DNA of 41,570 bases from Actinomycetes bacterium (GTDB taxonomy: Bacteria > Actinomycetota > Acidimicrobiia > Acidimicrobiales > Palsa-688): NCBI GenBank assembly GCA_021827225.1, contig JAKAXG010000001.1:1-41570 (forward strand). The letters are read 5' to 3'. A program made the position numbers and the translations under genes. Position 1 is the stretch's first letter. Each line of letters starts with the position of its first letter. Under the pieces are notes generated by a model. The model did no database searches, was not told where the DNA came from, and saw nothing but the letters and a program-made list of their open reading frames with translations. Below, piece after piece: positions 33,594-41,488 of the stretch.

Positions 33594-34493
33594 GTGAAGC
33601 TCAGCTACCCGCTGGCCGTGCTGGCGGCGGCGGCCAACGCCGCCTCGAACACCCTCCAGCGCAAGGCCGACAAGGAGGAGCCGCCCGAGCTGGCCATGCG
33701 CCCCCAGCTGATCCTGGACCTGCTCCACCGGCCGGTGTGGCTGGCCGGGCTGGTCACGGTCATCGCCTCGTTCCTGCTCGACGGCGCCGCTCTCAGCATG
33801 GGCCGGCTGGCCGTGGTGCAGCCGGTGCTGGTGCTCGAGTTGCCCATGACCCTCATCGTGGCCTCCCGGGTCTTCGGATCCCGCCTGAAGGGCCGCGACT
33901 GGGTGGCCATCGCCGCCATGACCGTCGGCGTGGCCGGGCTGATCTACTGCCTGGCCCCGCAGGCGGCCCGCCACCGCCACATCCCGGTCCTGCTGTGGGG
34001 GGTCGGCATCGGGATCACGGTGGCCGCGGTGGCGGTGTGCGTGACCGCCAGCTCGCGGGGCGGGCCGGCCCGCCGGCCGGCCCTGCTCGGCCTGGCATCG
34101 GGCATCTCCTTCGGGCTGACCGCTGCGTTCATGAAGAGCGCCACCTCGGCCCTCCAGCACGGGCCGGCGGCGGTGTTCGAGACCTGGTCGACCTACGCCA
34201 TGGCTCTGGCCGGCCTCTCCGCCATGTTCCTGATGCAGAACGCCCTGCAGGCCGGCCCCCTGTTCGCCGCCCAACCGGGCATCACCCTGGCCGACCCGGG
34301 GGTGGCGATCCTGTGGGGTGTGCTGGTCTTCGACGAGCACACCCGCACGGGCCTGTGGCTGGTGGGCGTGGTCCTGTCGGCGGTCACGCTCGGCGCGGGT
34401 ACGGTGCTTCTCAGCCGCTCCCGGCTCCTGCAGAGCGAGATGGCGCCGGCGGCCGACGGGGGGAAGACCCGGTCTGAGGAGGTCCGTCGATGA
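33594..34493 (+). CDS. DMT-superfamily integral membrane transporter
   Basis: 299 aa with nine or ten predicted transmembrane helices in the EamA/DMT arrangement, starting GTG (MKLSYPLAVLAAAANAASNTLQRKAD). The repeated half beginning LLGLASGISFGLTAAFMKSA mirrors the first half. Resemblance to eukaryotic NIPA-type proteins is seen in actinobacterial homologues, but the substrate is unknown. Its TGA overlaps the next gene's ATG (ATGA), and it follows the MGDG-synthase-like gene closely, so it may be a flippase-type partner. Confidence 0.8.
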   Translation: MKLSYPLAVLAAAANAASNTLQRKADKEEPPELAMRPQLILDLLHRPVWLAGLVTVIASFLLDGAALSMGRLAVVQPVLVLELPMTLIVASRVFGSRLKGRDWVAIAAMTVGVAGLIYCLAPQAARHRHIPVLLWGVGIGITVAAVAVCVTASSRGGPARRPALLGLASGISFGLTAAFMKSATSALQHGPAAVFETWSTYAMALAGLSAMFLMQNALQAGPLFAAQPGITLADPGVAILWGVLVFDEHTRTGLWLVGVVLSAVTLGAGTVLLSRSRLLQSEMAPAADGGKTRSEEVRR

Positions 34494-34894
34494 GAAGCGA
34501 GCTGCTACGGGTCCAGACCGGCTCCCGGCCGGCGCTGGTGGACATCACCGCCCGGTGCCGGGCCTTCGTCTCCGAGGGCGCCGACGGCCTGCTGTCGGTC
34601 TTCGTGCCGCACGCCACCGCCGGGGTGGCCCTCGTCGAGACCGGTTCGGGAAGCGAGGAGGACCTGCTGCGGGTGCTCGACGGGCTGCTGCCGCCGGACG
34701 GCAGGTGGGCCCACAGCCACGGCAGCCCGGGGCACGGCCGGGACCACGTCCTGCCCGCCCTCGTCAGCCCGTCCCTGACCGTACCGGTGCTCGGCGGCCG
34801 CCTGCAGCTGGGAACCTGGCAGTCCGTGTGCCTGGTCGACACCAACGGGGACAACCCCGACCGCCAGGTGCGGCTCAGCTTCCTCGGAGGCTGA
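34490..34894 (+). CDS. YjbQ/UPF0047 family protein
   Basis: 134 aa, the usual length of this single-domain family, some members of which have weak thiamin-phosphate synthase activity. Conserved features: VDITARCRAFVSEGADGLLSVFVPHATAGVALVE, DGRWAHSH, GHGRDHVLPALVSPSLTVPV and GTWQSVCLVDTNG, with the three histidine-containing motifs forming the metal site. Translationally coupled to the upstream transporter through ATGA. Confidence 0.9.
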   Translation: MRSELLRVQTGSRPALVDITARCRAFVSEGADGLLSVFVPHATAGVALVETGSGSEEDLLRVLDGLLPPDGRWAHSHGSPGHGRDHVLPALVSPSLTVPVLGGRLQLGTWQSVCLVDTNGDNPDRQVRLSFLGG

Positions 34895-34907
34895 TCACCT
34901 CCACGGG

Positions 34908-34929
34908 GACCGGCCCCCCGCCGCCGGTC
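34908..34929. terminator. Terminator-like hairpin between convergent yjbQ and phosphoesterase genes
   Basis: GACCGGC, an 8-nt loop, GCCGGTC: a perfect 7-bp stem lying in the 33-nt gap and overlapping by 2 nt the stop codon of the minus-strand gene. It could serve both directions. Confidence 0.45.
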
Positions 34930-35452
34930 ACTCCCCCACCGCCACGATGCGGCGGTCGATGATCCGGCCGTCGCCGAGCAGCAGCTGGCCGAAAGTGGCG
35001 ACCGGCTGACGGCGGCGCTGGGTCGGCGACCCGGGGTTGAACATGATCTGGCCGTCCGCACCGGGGGCGTCGACCGGGATGTGGCTGTGGCCGAACACCA
35101 CCATCTGGCAGTCGGGGAACAGCCGCCGGAGCCGCCCGGCCCGCCCGGCGGCCGGACCGCTGTCATGGACCATGCCGATCCTCACCCCCGCCAGCTCGAG
35201 GGTGAGGGTGGCGGGCAACGAGCCGCCGAGAGCCCCGTCGTTGTTCCCGAGCACGGCGTGCACGGGCGCCATCCGGCCCAGCCGGTCCAGCACCCCGGGC
35301 TCGACCACGTCGCCGGCGTGGAGGATGGCCTCCGCTCCGGCCAAAGCCTCCACCACCCGGGGGGGCAGCCAGCGGGCCGGACGGCCCTGCGGCCCGTGGT
35401 CGCGCAGATGGGTGTCGGCCAGCACCACCACGGCGACCTGCCGGCCGGCCAC
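34928..35452 (-). CDS. YfcE/MJ0936-type metallophosphoesterase
   Basis: 174-aa calcineurin-like phosphodiesterase with a two-metal site: D13 and H15 in LADTHLRDHG, D48 in HAGDVVEPG, N70-D72 in LGNNDG, H96 in MVHDSG, H122/H124 in FGHSHIP, and the conserved FNPGSPTQRR. The class hydrolyses simple or cyclic phosphodiesters. GTG start; the first possible one at 35452 lies inside GGAGGTG, so a slightly later GTG (35434) may be used. It lies 9 nt downstream of the PAS-GGDEF gene and is probably co-transcribed with it. Confidence 0.88.
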   Translation of the reverse strand: MAGRQVAVVVLADTHLRDHGPQGRPARWLPPRVVEALAGAEAILHAGDVVEPGVLDRLGRMAPVHAVLGNNDGALGGSLPATLTLELAGVRIGMVHDSGPAAGRAGRLRRLFPDCQMVVFGHSHIPVDAPGADGQIMFNPGSPTQRRRQPVATFGQLLLGDGRIIDRRIVAVGE

Positions 35453-35461
35453 CTCCGGGGG

Positions 35462-36496
35462 CTATGCCTCGGGAGCCGCGGCCGGCCGCCCGGCGACGTG
35501 CCAGCGGTGGCCGCCCTGCCGCTTGGCGTCGTACAGAGCGCGGTCCGCCTCCGCCAGCAGCCGGCCCGGGTCGACCGACTGGCCCGGCAGCGCCACCGCC
35601 ACTCCGGCGCTGATGGTGACGTGCTCAGGGCCGCCCGCCCGTCGCCCCAGCGGCTCGCCGACGGCGTGGACGCAGCGGTCGGCGATGGTCTCGGCCTCCT
35701 CCAATGTCGCCACCCGGGCCACCACGATGAACTCGTCACCGCCCATGCGGGCCACGTCGTCGCCGGCGCGCACCGCCCCCCGCAACCGCCGGGCCAGGTT
35801 CACGAGGGCGGCGTCGCCGGCGGCGTGACCGTAGCGGTCGTTGATCTGCTTGAGGCCGTCGGCGTCGCAGATGATGACCGCCACCGGACCGGCCAGGGCC
35901 ATCTTCTCCAGCGCCGACCGCAGCCGCCGGTCACCGCCCCGGCGGTTCAGCAGACCGGTGAGGGGGTCCTGCTCGGCCTGCCGGCGCTGCTCCTGGAGCG
36001 CCTCCTGGTCGCGGGTGACGTCCTCGACGGTGCACACCATCCAGCTGCGGCTGTCGCCCTCCGGCAGGCGACGCAGGGCGGTGCGGGCCCACCCCTGCGA
36101 GCCGCCGGCCCGCACGTAGCGGTGCTCGACGACCACGGGTCGGCCGGCGGCCCTGTCGGCCTCGGAGACGGCCGCCGCCAGCCGGTCGGAGTCGCCGGGG
36201 ACGGCGACGGACTCGAGCGGTCGTGACCGGAGGTCCGTGGGGCTCCGCCCGAGCAGGCGGCGCAACTCTGCGTTGCCGTCAACCAGGCGCCGGCGGTCGT
36301 CGAGGACGGCGATGGCCACCGGCGCCGCCTCGAAGATCTCCCGGTACAGGAGGGAGGGGTCCCGCAGGTCCATCTCTTGACGGACCCCCGCCGAGGGCAC
36401 CATGCGGCCGGCCACCCGGCGGGCGGCCCGCAGCGCCCACCGGCCCATCCCCGGGCCGGCGGATCGTGCCGCGCCCCATGTGCGAGCCACTTCCAT
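35462..36496 (-). CDS. PAS-GGDEF diguanylate cyclase
   Basis: About 344 aa. A basic, amphipathic N-terminus (ARTWGAARSAGPGMGRWALRAARR) precedes a PAS domain (about 45-165, EIFEAAPVAIAVLDDRRRLVDGN) and an intact GGDEF domain (about 178-335) with DPLTGLLNRRG, MGGDEF (251-256) and an RxxD inhibitory site, RAGD, five residues upstream. It should make c-di-GMP with product feedback. ATG 36496 is preferred, as AGGA lies 9 nt upstream; starts at 36403 and 36373 would give PAS-only N-termini. No membrane segment. First gene of a pair with the metallophosphoesterase. Confidence 0.9.
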   Translation of the reverse strand: MEVARTWGAARSAGPGMGRWALRAARRVAGRMVPSAGVRQEMDLRDPSLLYREIFEAAPVAIAVLDDRRRLVDGNAELRRLLGRSPTDLRSRPLESVAVPGDSDRLAAAVSEADRAAGRPVVVEHRYVRAGGSQGWARTALRRLPEGDSRSWMVCTVEDVTRDQEALQEQRRQAEQDPLTGLLNRRGGDRRLRSALEKMALAGPVAVIICDADGLKQINDRYGHAAGDAALVNLARRLRGAVRAGDDVARMGGDEFIVVARVATLEEAETIADRCVHAVGEPLGRRAGGPEHVTISAGVAVALPGQSVDPGRLLAEADRALYDAKRQGGHRWHVAGRPAAAPEA

Positions 36497-36584
36497 CCGT
36501 AGCCGTCCTACCCTGAACAGTCCCGTCGTCCCCGGTATCAAACCGTCAATCTGGAAAAAGACGCACCCGGCGGTGGCTGCCGTG

Positions 36585-37073
36585 TCAGCCGGGCAGCACC
36601 TCTTCGATGGCTGCGACCAGCTCCTCCGCCTCGGGGTCGACCATCGGGCGGAACCGCCCCACCACCCTGCCGTCGGGAGCGACGAGGAACTTCTCGAAGT
36701 TCCACTTGATGTCGCCGGCCTCCCCGCTGCCGTCCTGCACCGCCGTGAGCTCCTCGTAGAGGGGGTGGCGGTCCGGTCCGTTCACGTCGACCTTCTCGGT
36801 CAGGGGGAAGGTCACACCGTAGGTGGTGGAGCAGAAGGTGGCGATCTCCTCGGCGGTGCCCGGCTCCTGCCCGGCGAACTGGTTGCAGGGAACACCGAGC
36901 ACGCTGAAGCCCCGGTCCTTGAACCGCTCGTGCAGCCTCTCCAGGCCGGCGTACTGGGGGGTCAGGCCGCATCGGGAAGCCACGTTGACCACCAGGGTGG
37001 CCTTACCGGCGAACCGGCCGAGGTCGAGGGGGCTGCCGTCGAGCGAGGCGATGGACGTGTCCTGGAGGGCCAT
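36585..37073 (-). CDS. Glutathione peroxidase-family thiol peroxidase
   Basis: 162 aa. The peroxidatic residue is C35 in NVASRCGLTPQY (cysteine, not selenocysteine), with Q69 in NQFAGQE and Trp in IKWNFEKFLV completing the site; C81 in TFCSTTYGVTFP is the probable resolving cysteine, as in thioredoxin-dependent non-mammalian enzymes. Actinobacteria generally lack glutathione, so thioredoxin is the likely reductant. Single gene, divergent from the AI-2E family permease. Confidence 0.93.
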   Translation of the reverse strand: MALQDTSIASLDGSPLDLGRFAGKATLVVNVASRCGLTPQYAGLERLHERFKDRGFSVLGVPCNQFAGQEPGTAEEIATFCSTTYGVTFPLTEKVDVNGPDRHPLYEELTAVQDGSGEAGDIKWNFEKFLVAPDGRVVGRFRPMVDPEAEELVAAIEEVLPG

Positions 37074-37116
37074 GCCGGGACGAACCCCCGGCCGCTACCG
37101 GCTATTCCCCGCCCCG

Positions 37117-37131
37117 GGCTCCGGCGGAGCC
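37117..37131. promoter_or_regulatory. Palindrome GGCTCCGGCGGAGCC between divergent genes
   Basis: A 6-3-6 perfect inverted repeat in the 103-nt region between the peroxidase and the AI-2E family gene. It may be an operator or a 5' hairpin. CAGTCT at 37164-37169 is a possible -10 for the permease gene. Confidence 0.3.
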
Positions 37132-37176
37132 GGCCCATGCCCCTTCCCGACGCCCGGGTCGGGCAGTCTGTTGCCC

Positions 37177-38361
37177 ATGATGTCGAACGGGCCGGGCCAG
37201 CCGGCACCCGGGGGGCCGTTCGGCCGCCACCCCGGGCCCATCCTGCGCACGGCCGGCGACTACGCCTGGCGCATCCTCGCCGTGGGGACCGTCGTCTACT
37301 TCGTGATCCGGCTCCTCTCGGTGCTGTCACTGGCGGTGATCCCGTTCCTGGTTTCCCTGCTGATCACCGCGCTGCTGCAGCCCTTCGCCCACCGGATGCG
37401 CCGCCGGGGCCTGGGCCGCGGGGTGGCCACCCTCTTCACCATGCTCATGGCCGTCGTCCTGCTGGGCGGGCTGATCACGGTGGTGGTGGTACGGGCCACC
37501 CAGCAGGCGCCGCAGCTCGGCAACGAGATCACCAAGCTGCTCCCGCAGATAAAGCACTGGCTGGTGCACGGGCCTCTGCAGCTCAACCCGACCACCGTCG
37601 ACAACCTCGACAAGACCATCGCCAGCGACATCACCAAGAACAGCTCCAAGATCGCGTCGACGGCGCTGTCCACCGGCAAGACCGTCCTGTCGTTCCTGAC
37701 CGGCCTGGTGCTGGCCATCTTCTCGACCATCTTCTTGGTCTACGACGGGGACCGGGTGTGGGCGTTCCTGCTGAAGGGCGTCCCCGCCGCCGGTCGGGCC
37801 GCCGCCGACGCCGGTGGCCGGGCCGCCTGGCGCACCGTCAGCCACTACGTGCGCGGCACGCTGATCGTGGCCACCTTCCACGGGGTGGTGGTGGCCTTGA
37901 CGCTGACCCTGCTGGGCGTCCCGCTGTCGTTCCCGCTGGCTGTGCTGGTCGGGCTGGGAAGCTTCGTGCCGCTGGTCGGGGCCGTGGTCACCGGCGCCCT
38001 GGCCGTGGCCGTGGCCGGGCTCGGCCAGGGGCTGGTGGCCGCCATCGTGATGGTGGCCGTGCTCCTCCTCGACAACCAGATCGAGGCCCACGTCCTGCAG
38101 CCGTTCGTGGTTGGCCGCTACGTGCGCATCCACCCGCTGGCCGTCGTGCTCTCCCTGGCCGCCGGCGCCATCCTGTTCGGGATAGTCGGCGCCATCGTGG
38201 CCGTGCCCGTCGTCGCCAGCATCAACAGCGGGGTGCGGGCCGGGCTGGCGGTGACCGAGGGCCGCCGCAACGGGGCCGCCCCGGTCCCGGATCAGACCAG
38301 GGAAGGAGCGCGGGTCCACCCTCCGGACGATGACCCCGGGGGTGACCCGGTCCTACCCTGA
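37177..38361 (+). CDS. AI-2E family (PF01594) permease
   Basis: 394-aa multi-pass membrane protein. Hydrophobic stretches (VVYFVIRLLSVLSLAVIPFLV, then YFVIRLL to LLITALL; VVLLGGLITVVVV; FLTGLVLAIFSTIFLVYDG) and the family signature region (YVRGTLIVATFHGVVVAL, PLSFPLAVLVGLGSFVPLVGAVV, DNQIEAHVLQPFVVGR, IHPLAVVLSLAAGAILFGIVGAIVAVPV) are all present. Family members export or import diverse small molecules or ions; the AI-2 name is historical. ATG-ATG start. The next gene begins 4 nt after its stop. Confidence 0.9.
   Translation: MMSNGPGQPAPGGPFGRHPGPILRTAGDYAWRILAVGTVVYFVIRLLSVLSLAVIPFLVSLLITALLQPFAHRMRRRGLGRGVATLFTMLMAVVLLGGLITVVVVRATQQAPQLGNEITKLLPQIKHWLVHGPLQLNPTTVDNLDKTIASDITKNSSKIASTALSTGKTVLSFLTGLVLAIFSTIFLVYDGDRVWAFLLKGVPAAGRAAADAGGRAAWRTVSHYVRGTLIVATFHGVVVALTLTLLGVPLSFPLAVLVGLGSFVPLVGAVVTGALAVAVAGLGQGLVAAIVMVAVLLLDNQIEAHVLQPFVVGRYVRIHPLAVVLSLAAGAILFGIVGAIVAVPVVASINSGVRAGLAVTEGRRNGAAPVPDQTREGARVHPPDDDPGGDPVLP
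38354..38359 (+). promoter_or_regulatory. -10 element TACCCT, possible leaderless start of the LiaF-like gene
   Basis: TACCCT overlaps the end of the AI-2E family gene and is followed by 6 nt and the GTG at 38366, so a transcript could begin on the start codon. Confidence 0.4.
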
Positions 38362-38365
38362 CGGC

Positions 38366-39352
38366 GTGGCCCGCGACGAGGAGTTCCGCAAGGTAGCCGA
38401 GGACCTGAGGGCGCTCGGCCGGTCGTTGGCCCGCGACTTCTGGCAGGCGGCCGACCAGGCCCGCCGCTCCGGCCGGCCGCCCGGGCACGTGATCCGCCAC
38501 GGGCTGCGCCAGATGGCGGGCGAGGCCCGGCGGGGGTTGTGGGGCACGGGGTGCCCGCCCCGGCCCGGCTACTACCGCAGGTACGGCCGCGACGGCCGCT
38601 GGGCGCCGCCCCCCACCTCCCCCGGCGGCGCACCGGGGCGGCCCCCTTCCGCCGGGCAGTGGGGCCCGGGCGGGTGGTTCCGGCCGGGGCCGGCCCGCAC
38701 CTGGTCCCCGCCGCCCCGCCCCACCCGGCCGGCCCCGCCTCCGGTGCGCCGGCGGTGGGACTCCACCACCCTGGCCGGCCTCCTGATCGTCCTGTTCGGG
38801 GCGGCGTGGCTCATCGGCGCCCTGGGCGCCCTGCGCCTCCCCCTGGAGGGTGTGGTCGCCGCCGGGCTGATGATCCTCGGGCTGGCCGTCATCGTCACCG
38901 CCCGGACCGACTGGAGCCTGAGCCGCCACATCTGGCCGGTGTGGCTCGGCGCCGGGCTCCTGGTCGTGCTGATCGCCACGTCGAGCACCCTCGGCGTCGG
39001 CGGGGCGCTCAACCACGTGTCGTTCGGCAACATGAACCGGGTGGGCACGCCCGGCAGCACCGTCTACGGCGGCTTCGGGCACCTCTCCGTCGACGCCCGC
39101 GGCCTCCCGCCCGGTGCCACCCTGACGGTGAAGAGCGCCGCCGGCCAGACCTACGTCACCACGCCTCCCGGCGTGCCTCTCGACCTACGCGCCCGGGTCG
39201 GCGCCGGCCGGGTGTGCGTGGGCGGCCGGCCCCAGGCGTCGGGGGTGGAAGCCGACGTCCGGCAGCGGTTCGGGACCGGCCCGGCGGCGGCCGTCACCCT
39301 GCGGGTCAACCAGCTGGCCGGCGAAGTGGTCATTGACGGGCCGGGGTGCTGA
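38366..39352 (+). CDS. Membrane protein with LiaF-like C-terminal domain
   Basis: 328 aa from GTG 38366 (an alternative ATG-like start at 38330 overlaps the upstream gene). The N-terminus is helical and charged (DEEFRKVAEDLRALG), followed by a long Pro/Gly/Arg-rich low-complexity stretch (about 65-135), three or four transmembrane helices (about 140-225), and a beta-rich outer domain (GGFGHLSVDARGLPPGATL...DLRARVGAG) like the LiaF/DUF2154 fold. It lies 6 nt before a DesK/LiaS-type kinase and its regulator, so it may be the third component that modulates the kinase, as LiaF does. The family assignment is tentative. Confidence 0.65.
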   Translation: MARDEEFRKVAEDLRALGRSLARDFWQAADQARRSGRPPGHVIRHGLRQMAGEARRGLWGTGCPPRPGYYRRYGRDGRWAPPPTSPGGAPGRPPSAGQWGPGGWFRPGPARTWSPPPRPTRPAPPPVRRRWDSTTLAGLLIVLFGAAWLIGALGALRLPLEGVVAAGLMILGLAVIVTARTDWSLSRHIWPVWLGAGLLVVLIATSSTLGVGGALNHVSFGNMNRVGTPGSTVYGGFGHLSVDARGLPPGATLTVKSAAGQTYVTTPPGVPLDLRARVGAGRVCVGGRPQASGVEADVRQRFGTGPAAAVTLRVNQLAGEVVIDGPGC

Positions 39353-39357
39353 GGGCG

Positions 39358-40278
39358 ATGAGCACGGCCGTAGCCACCTACCAGTACCGGACGTCGAGGG
39401 TTGCCGTAGGCACCTTTTTCCTGCTCTTCGGTACCGCCTTCCTGCTCGAGAGCGTCGGCGTGTTCCGGGTCACCGCCGCCCTGTTCTGGCCCCTTCTGGT
39501 CATATCTCTCGGCGTGGGGCTGCTCATCCACCGGGCCCGTCGGCTCATGGTCGAGGAGGACCGCAGCGCGCAGCTGGCGGTGGCCGAGGAGCGGGTGCGC
39601 ATAGCCCGGGAGCTGCACGACATCGTCGCCCACGGCGTGTCGCTCATGACCATCCAGATCTCCGCCGCCCGGCGGGTGGCGGCCAAGAACCCCGGCTCGG
39701 CGGCGGAATCGCTCCAGGCGGCCGAGGACACCGGACGCCAGACCCTGAGCGAGCTGGAGGGCATGCTGGCGGTGCTGCGCGGCGCCGACGCCTCCATCGG
39801 GGCGGCCGCCGGCACCGCCCCGCCAGGTGCCGACGGGCCCCGGCCCGGCCCGGGCGGGTCCTTCACCCGGTCGCCGCTGCCGCGCATCTCCGACCTCCAG
39901 GGCCTGGTCGAGGCCGTCCGCCAGACCGGTCGTCCCGTCCGCTACCAGGTCCTGGGGGAGGCTCCGCCCCTGCCCGCCAGCGTGGAGATGACCGTGTTCC
40001 GGGTGGTCCAGGAAGCCCTCACCAACGCCGTCCGCTACGCCGGCGAGGCCCCGGTTGACATCCAGGTCATCTTCTCCCCCACCGCCATCACGGTCTTCGT
40101 CGACGACGAGGGTCCCGGCGCTCCCCCCGGCTCGGGTCGCGGGTCGGGCCACGGCCTGGTCGGCATGCAGGAACGGCTGGCCGCGGTGGGCGGCACCCTG
40201 GAAGCCGGGCCCCGCCGGCCGGGGCCGGGGTGGCGGGTCTACGCCACCATCCCGCTAATCCTGCTCGACGTCGCCTGA
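39358..40278 (+). CDS. Two-component sensor histidine kinase, DesK/LiaS-NarX type
   Basis: 306 aa. Two transmembrane helices at about 16-34 and 40-57 with almost no outer loop (intramembrane-sensing layout), then the HisKA_3 motif with H87 in RIARELHDIVAHGVS, and a HATPase domain with EALTNAVRYAG, VDDEGPGAP and GHGLVGMQERL. A flexible Pro/Gly linker (about 150-175) separates the two. The ATG has GAGGG upstream. It is paired with the NarL-type regulator 29 nt downstream, to which it should pass phosphate. Confidence 0.92.
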   Translation: MSTAVATYQYRTSRVAVGTFFLLFGTAFLLESVGVFRVTAALFWPLLVISLGVGLLIHRARRLMVEEDRSAQLAVAEERVRIARELHDIVAHGVSLMTIQISAARRVAAKNPGSAAESLQAAEDTGRQTLSELEGMLAVLRGADASIGAAAGTAPPGADGPRPGPGGSFTRSPLPRISDLQGLVEAVRQTGRPVRYQVLGEAPPLPASVEMTVFRVVQEALTNAVRYAGEAPVDIQVIFSPTAITVFVDDEGPGAPPGSGRGSGHGLVGMQERLAAVGGTLEAGPRRPGPGWRVYATIPLILLDVA

Positions 40279-40295
40279 GGGTCTCACGGAGCGGA

Positions 40296-40301
40296 CACAC
40301 T
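40296..40301 (+). promoter_or_regulatory. -10-like CACACT before the response regulator GTG
   Basis: CACACT followed by 6 nt and GTG 40308. There is no SD before this start, so a leaderless secondary promoter is possible besides read-through from the kinase gene. Confidence 0.3.
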
Positions 40302-40307
40302 GGGCGG

Positions 40308-40979
40308 GTGATCCGCCTCCTCATCGCCGACGACGAAGCCATGGTGCGCCGGGGTCTGCGTCTGGTGCTGGAGGCGGAGGACGACCTGCAGGTCGTCGGT
40401 GAGGCGGCGGACGGCTTCGAGGCCCTGGAGGAGGCCCGCCGCCTGGCCCCGGACGTGGTGCTCATGGACGTGCGCATGCCCCGCATGGACGGGGTGGAAG
40501 CCTGCCGGCGCCTGACCGCCGCCGGCGACGTCAAGGTGGTCATCCTGACCACCTTCGACCTGGACGAGCACCTCTTCGCCACGGTGCGGGCGGGAGCCAG
40601 CGGCTTCCTGCTCAAAGCGTCGCGCCCCGAGGACCTGGTCGCCGCCATCCGCGCCGCCTACGCCGGCAACGCCCTCGTCGAGCCGCGCATGACCAAACGG
40701 CTGCTCGACGAGTTCGCCCGCCGACCGGGGGTGACCACCCCCCCGGGACGACTACCCCAACGCTTCGCCGAGCTCACCGACCGGGAGATCGACGTGCTGC
40801 GGGAGGTGGTGCGCGGCGCCAGCAACGCCGAGATCGGCGAGCGGCTCTACATCAGCGAGACCACCGTCAAGACCCACGTGAACCACATCCTCACCAAGCT
40901 GGGGGTCCGCGACCGGATCCAGGCGGTGGTGCTGGCCTACGACGAGGGCCTGGTCGAGCCCGGCCGGGGGGCCGACTGA
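40308..40979 (+). CDS. NarL/FixJ-family response regulator
   Basis: 223 aa. Receiver domain 1-120 with acidic pair D8/D9, phospho-acceptor D54 in VVLMDVRMPRMDG and the conserved lysine in SGFLLKASRPED; LuxR-type HTH about 150-215 with LTDREIDVLREVVRGASNAEIGERLYISETTVKTHV (only its ends are diagnostic: LTxRE and TVKTHV). The recognition helix is of the LiaR/DesR kind and lacks the TVKNYVS signature of DevR, so it is probably not the regulator of the 17-bp boxes. Targets unknown. GTG start. Confidence 0.92.
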   Translation: MIRLLIADDEAMVRRGLRLVLEAEDDLQVVGEAADGFEALEEARRLAPDVVLMDVRMPRMDGVEACRRLTAAGDVKVVILTTFDLDEHLFATVRAGASGFLLKASRPEDLVAAIRAAYAGNALVEPRMTKRLLDEFARRPGVTTPPGRLPQRFAELTDREIDVLREVVRGASNAEIGERLYISETTVKTHVNHILTKLGVRDRIQAVVLAYDEGLVEPGRGAD

Positions 40980-41083
40980 CCGCCTCCGGGCGGACTATCA
41001 GCCCGGGGATGTAGGGCGAATCCGCCTCCGGGACGATGCCGGCCGGGCGGGCGCCGCCTTAGCTTGAGCGGCAAGGAGGAACC

Positions 41084-41350
41084 ATGTACGACTTCCCTTA
41101 CGAGCCGGCCGGAGATCCCCGACCCCCCCGCTCAGCCTGCGGTCCCCGCCGCGGAGGTCTGCTCCGCATGGTCGTGGTGGCCGTGGCCGTGGGCGTTGTC
41201 CTGTCCCTGCTGGTGGGGCCGGTCTTCTGGGCACTGGGCCTGGCGTTCCACCTCTTCACGGTGGTGATCCGCCTGGCGGTGCTGGGCGCCGTCGCCACCT
41301 TCGTGTGGCGGCGCATTTTGCGGCGACATATTGGCCGACGCGGCATATGA
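41084..41350 (+). CDS. Small two-helix membrane protein
   Basis: 88 aa. The ATG is preceded by AAGGAGGA with ideal spacing, which fixes the start. A short Pro-rich, basic N-terminus is followed by two hydrophobic helices (about 29-50 and 55-77) and a strongly basic C-terminus (WRRILRRHIGRRG). No family recognised. TAGCTT at 41060-41065 may be its -10. The preceding 104 nt contain an 11-nt direct repeat CCGCCTCCGGG (40980 and 41022) of unknown meaning. Confidence 0.7.
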   Translation: MYDFPYEPAGDPRPPRSACGPRRGGLLRMVVVAVAVGVVLSLLVGPVFWALGLAFHLFTVVIRLAVLGAVATFVWRRILRRHIGRRGI

Positions 41351-41353
41351 CCC

Positions 41354-41382
41354 TTGACACCCCGGGAGCGGGGCGGTTCAAT
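41354..41382 (+). promoter_or_regulatory. Near-consensus sigma70 promoter at right edge
   Basis: TTGACA (41354-41359), a 17-nt spacer, TTCAAT (41377-41382). The -35 is a perfect consensus, and the AT content contrasts with the surroundings. It should be the strongest promoter in the window, starting near 41389. Confidence 0.65.
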
Positions 41383-41439
41383 TGATGGCGATCGACCGAC
41401 AACGTCGGATACCCCGACTGGTACGGAAAGGAGGGCACT

Positions 41440-41487
41440 GTGGCAACACGGAGCTCGTCCGAGGAGGACGGTCCGCCCCGCTGGTAG
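41440..41487 (+). CDS. 15-codon peptide ORF, probable leader peptide
   Basis: AAAGGAGGG lies 4 nt before a GTG that opens MATRSSSEEDGPPRW and a TAG. It sits about 50 nt downstream of the predicted start of the strong promoter. Three bases after the stop begins a pair of alternative hairpins (41489-41517). The arrangement is that of a translated attenuation leader; the regulated gene would lie beyond the window. The peptide matches nothing I know. Confidence 0.45.
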   Translation: MATRSSSEEDGPPRW

Positions 41488-41488
41488 G

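Noticed and set aside
40308..40979. Response regulator as the protein that binds the 17-bp boxes
   Set aside because: Its recognition helix reads SETTVKTHV, the LiaR/DesR type, without the TVKNYVS signature of DevR. No box lies near its own operon, so there is no sign of autoregulation by the motif.
40980..41032. Direct repeat CCGCCTCCGGG separated by 42 bp, and GGGACGATGCCGGCC
   Set aside because: The repeat is short in GC-rich DNA, and the GGGAC-like sequence lies 25.5 bp rather than 32.5 bp from the TAGCTT -10 and matches the box poorly.
41376..41390. GGTTCAATTG resembling a tRNA T-arm
   Set aside because: No acceptor, D- or anticodon stem can be folded around it, and the bases are better explained as the -10 element of the strong promoter.
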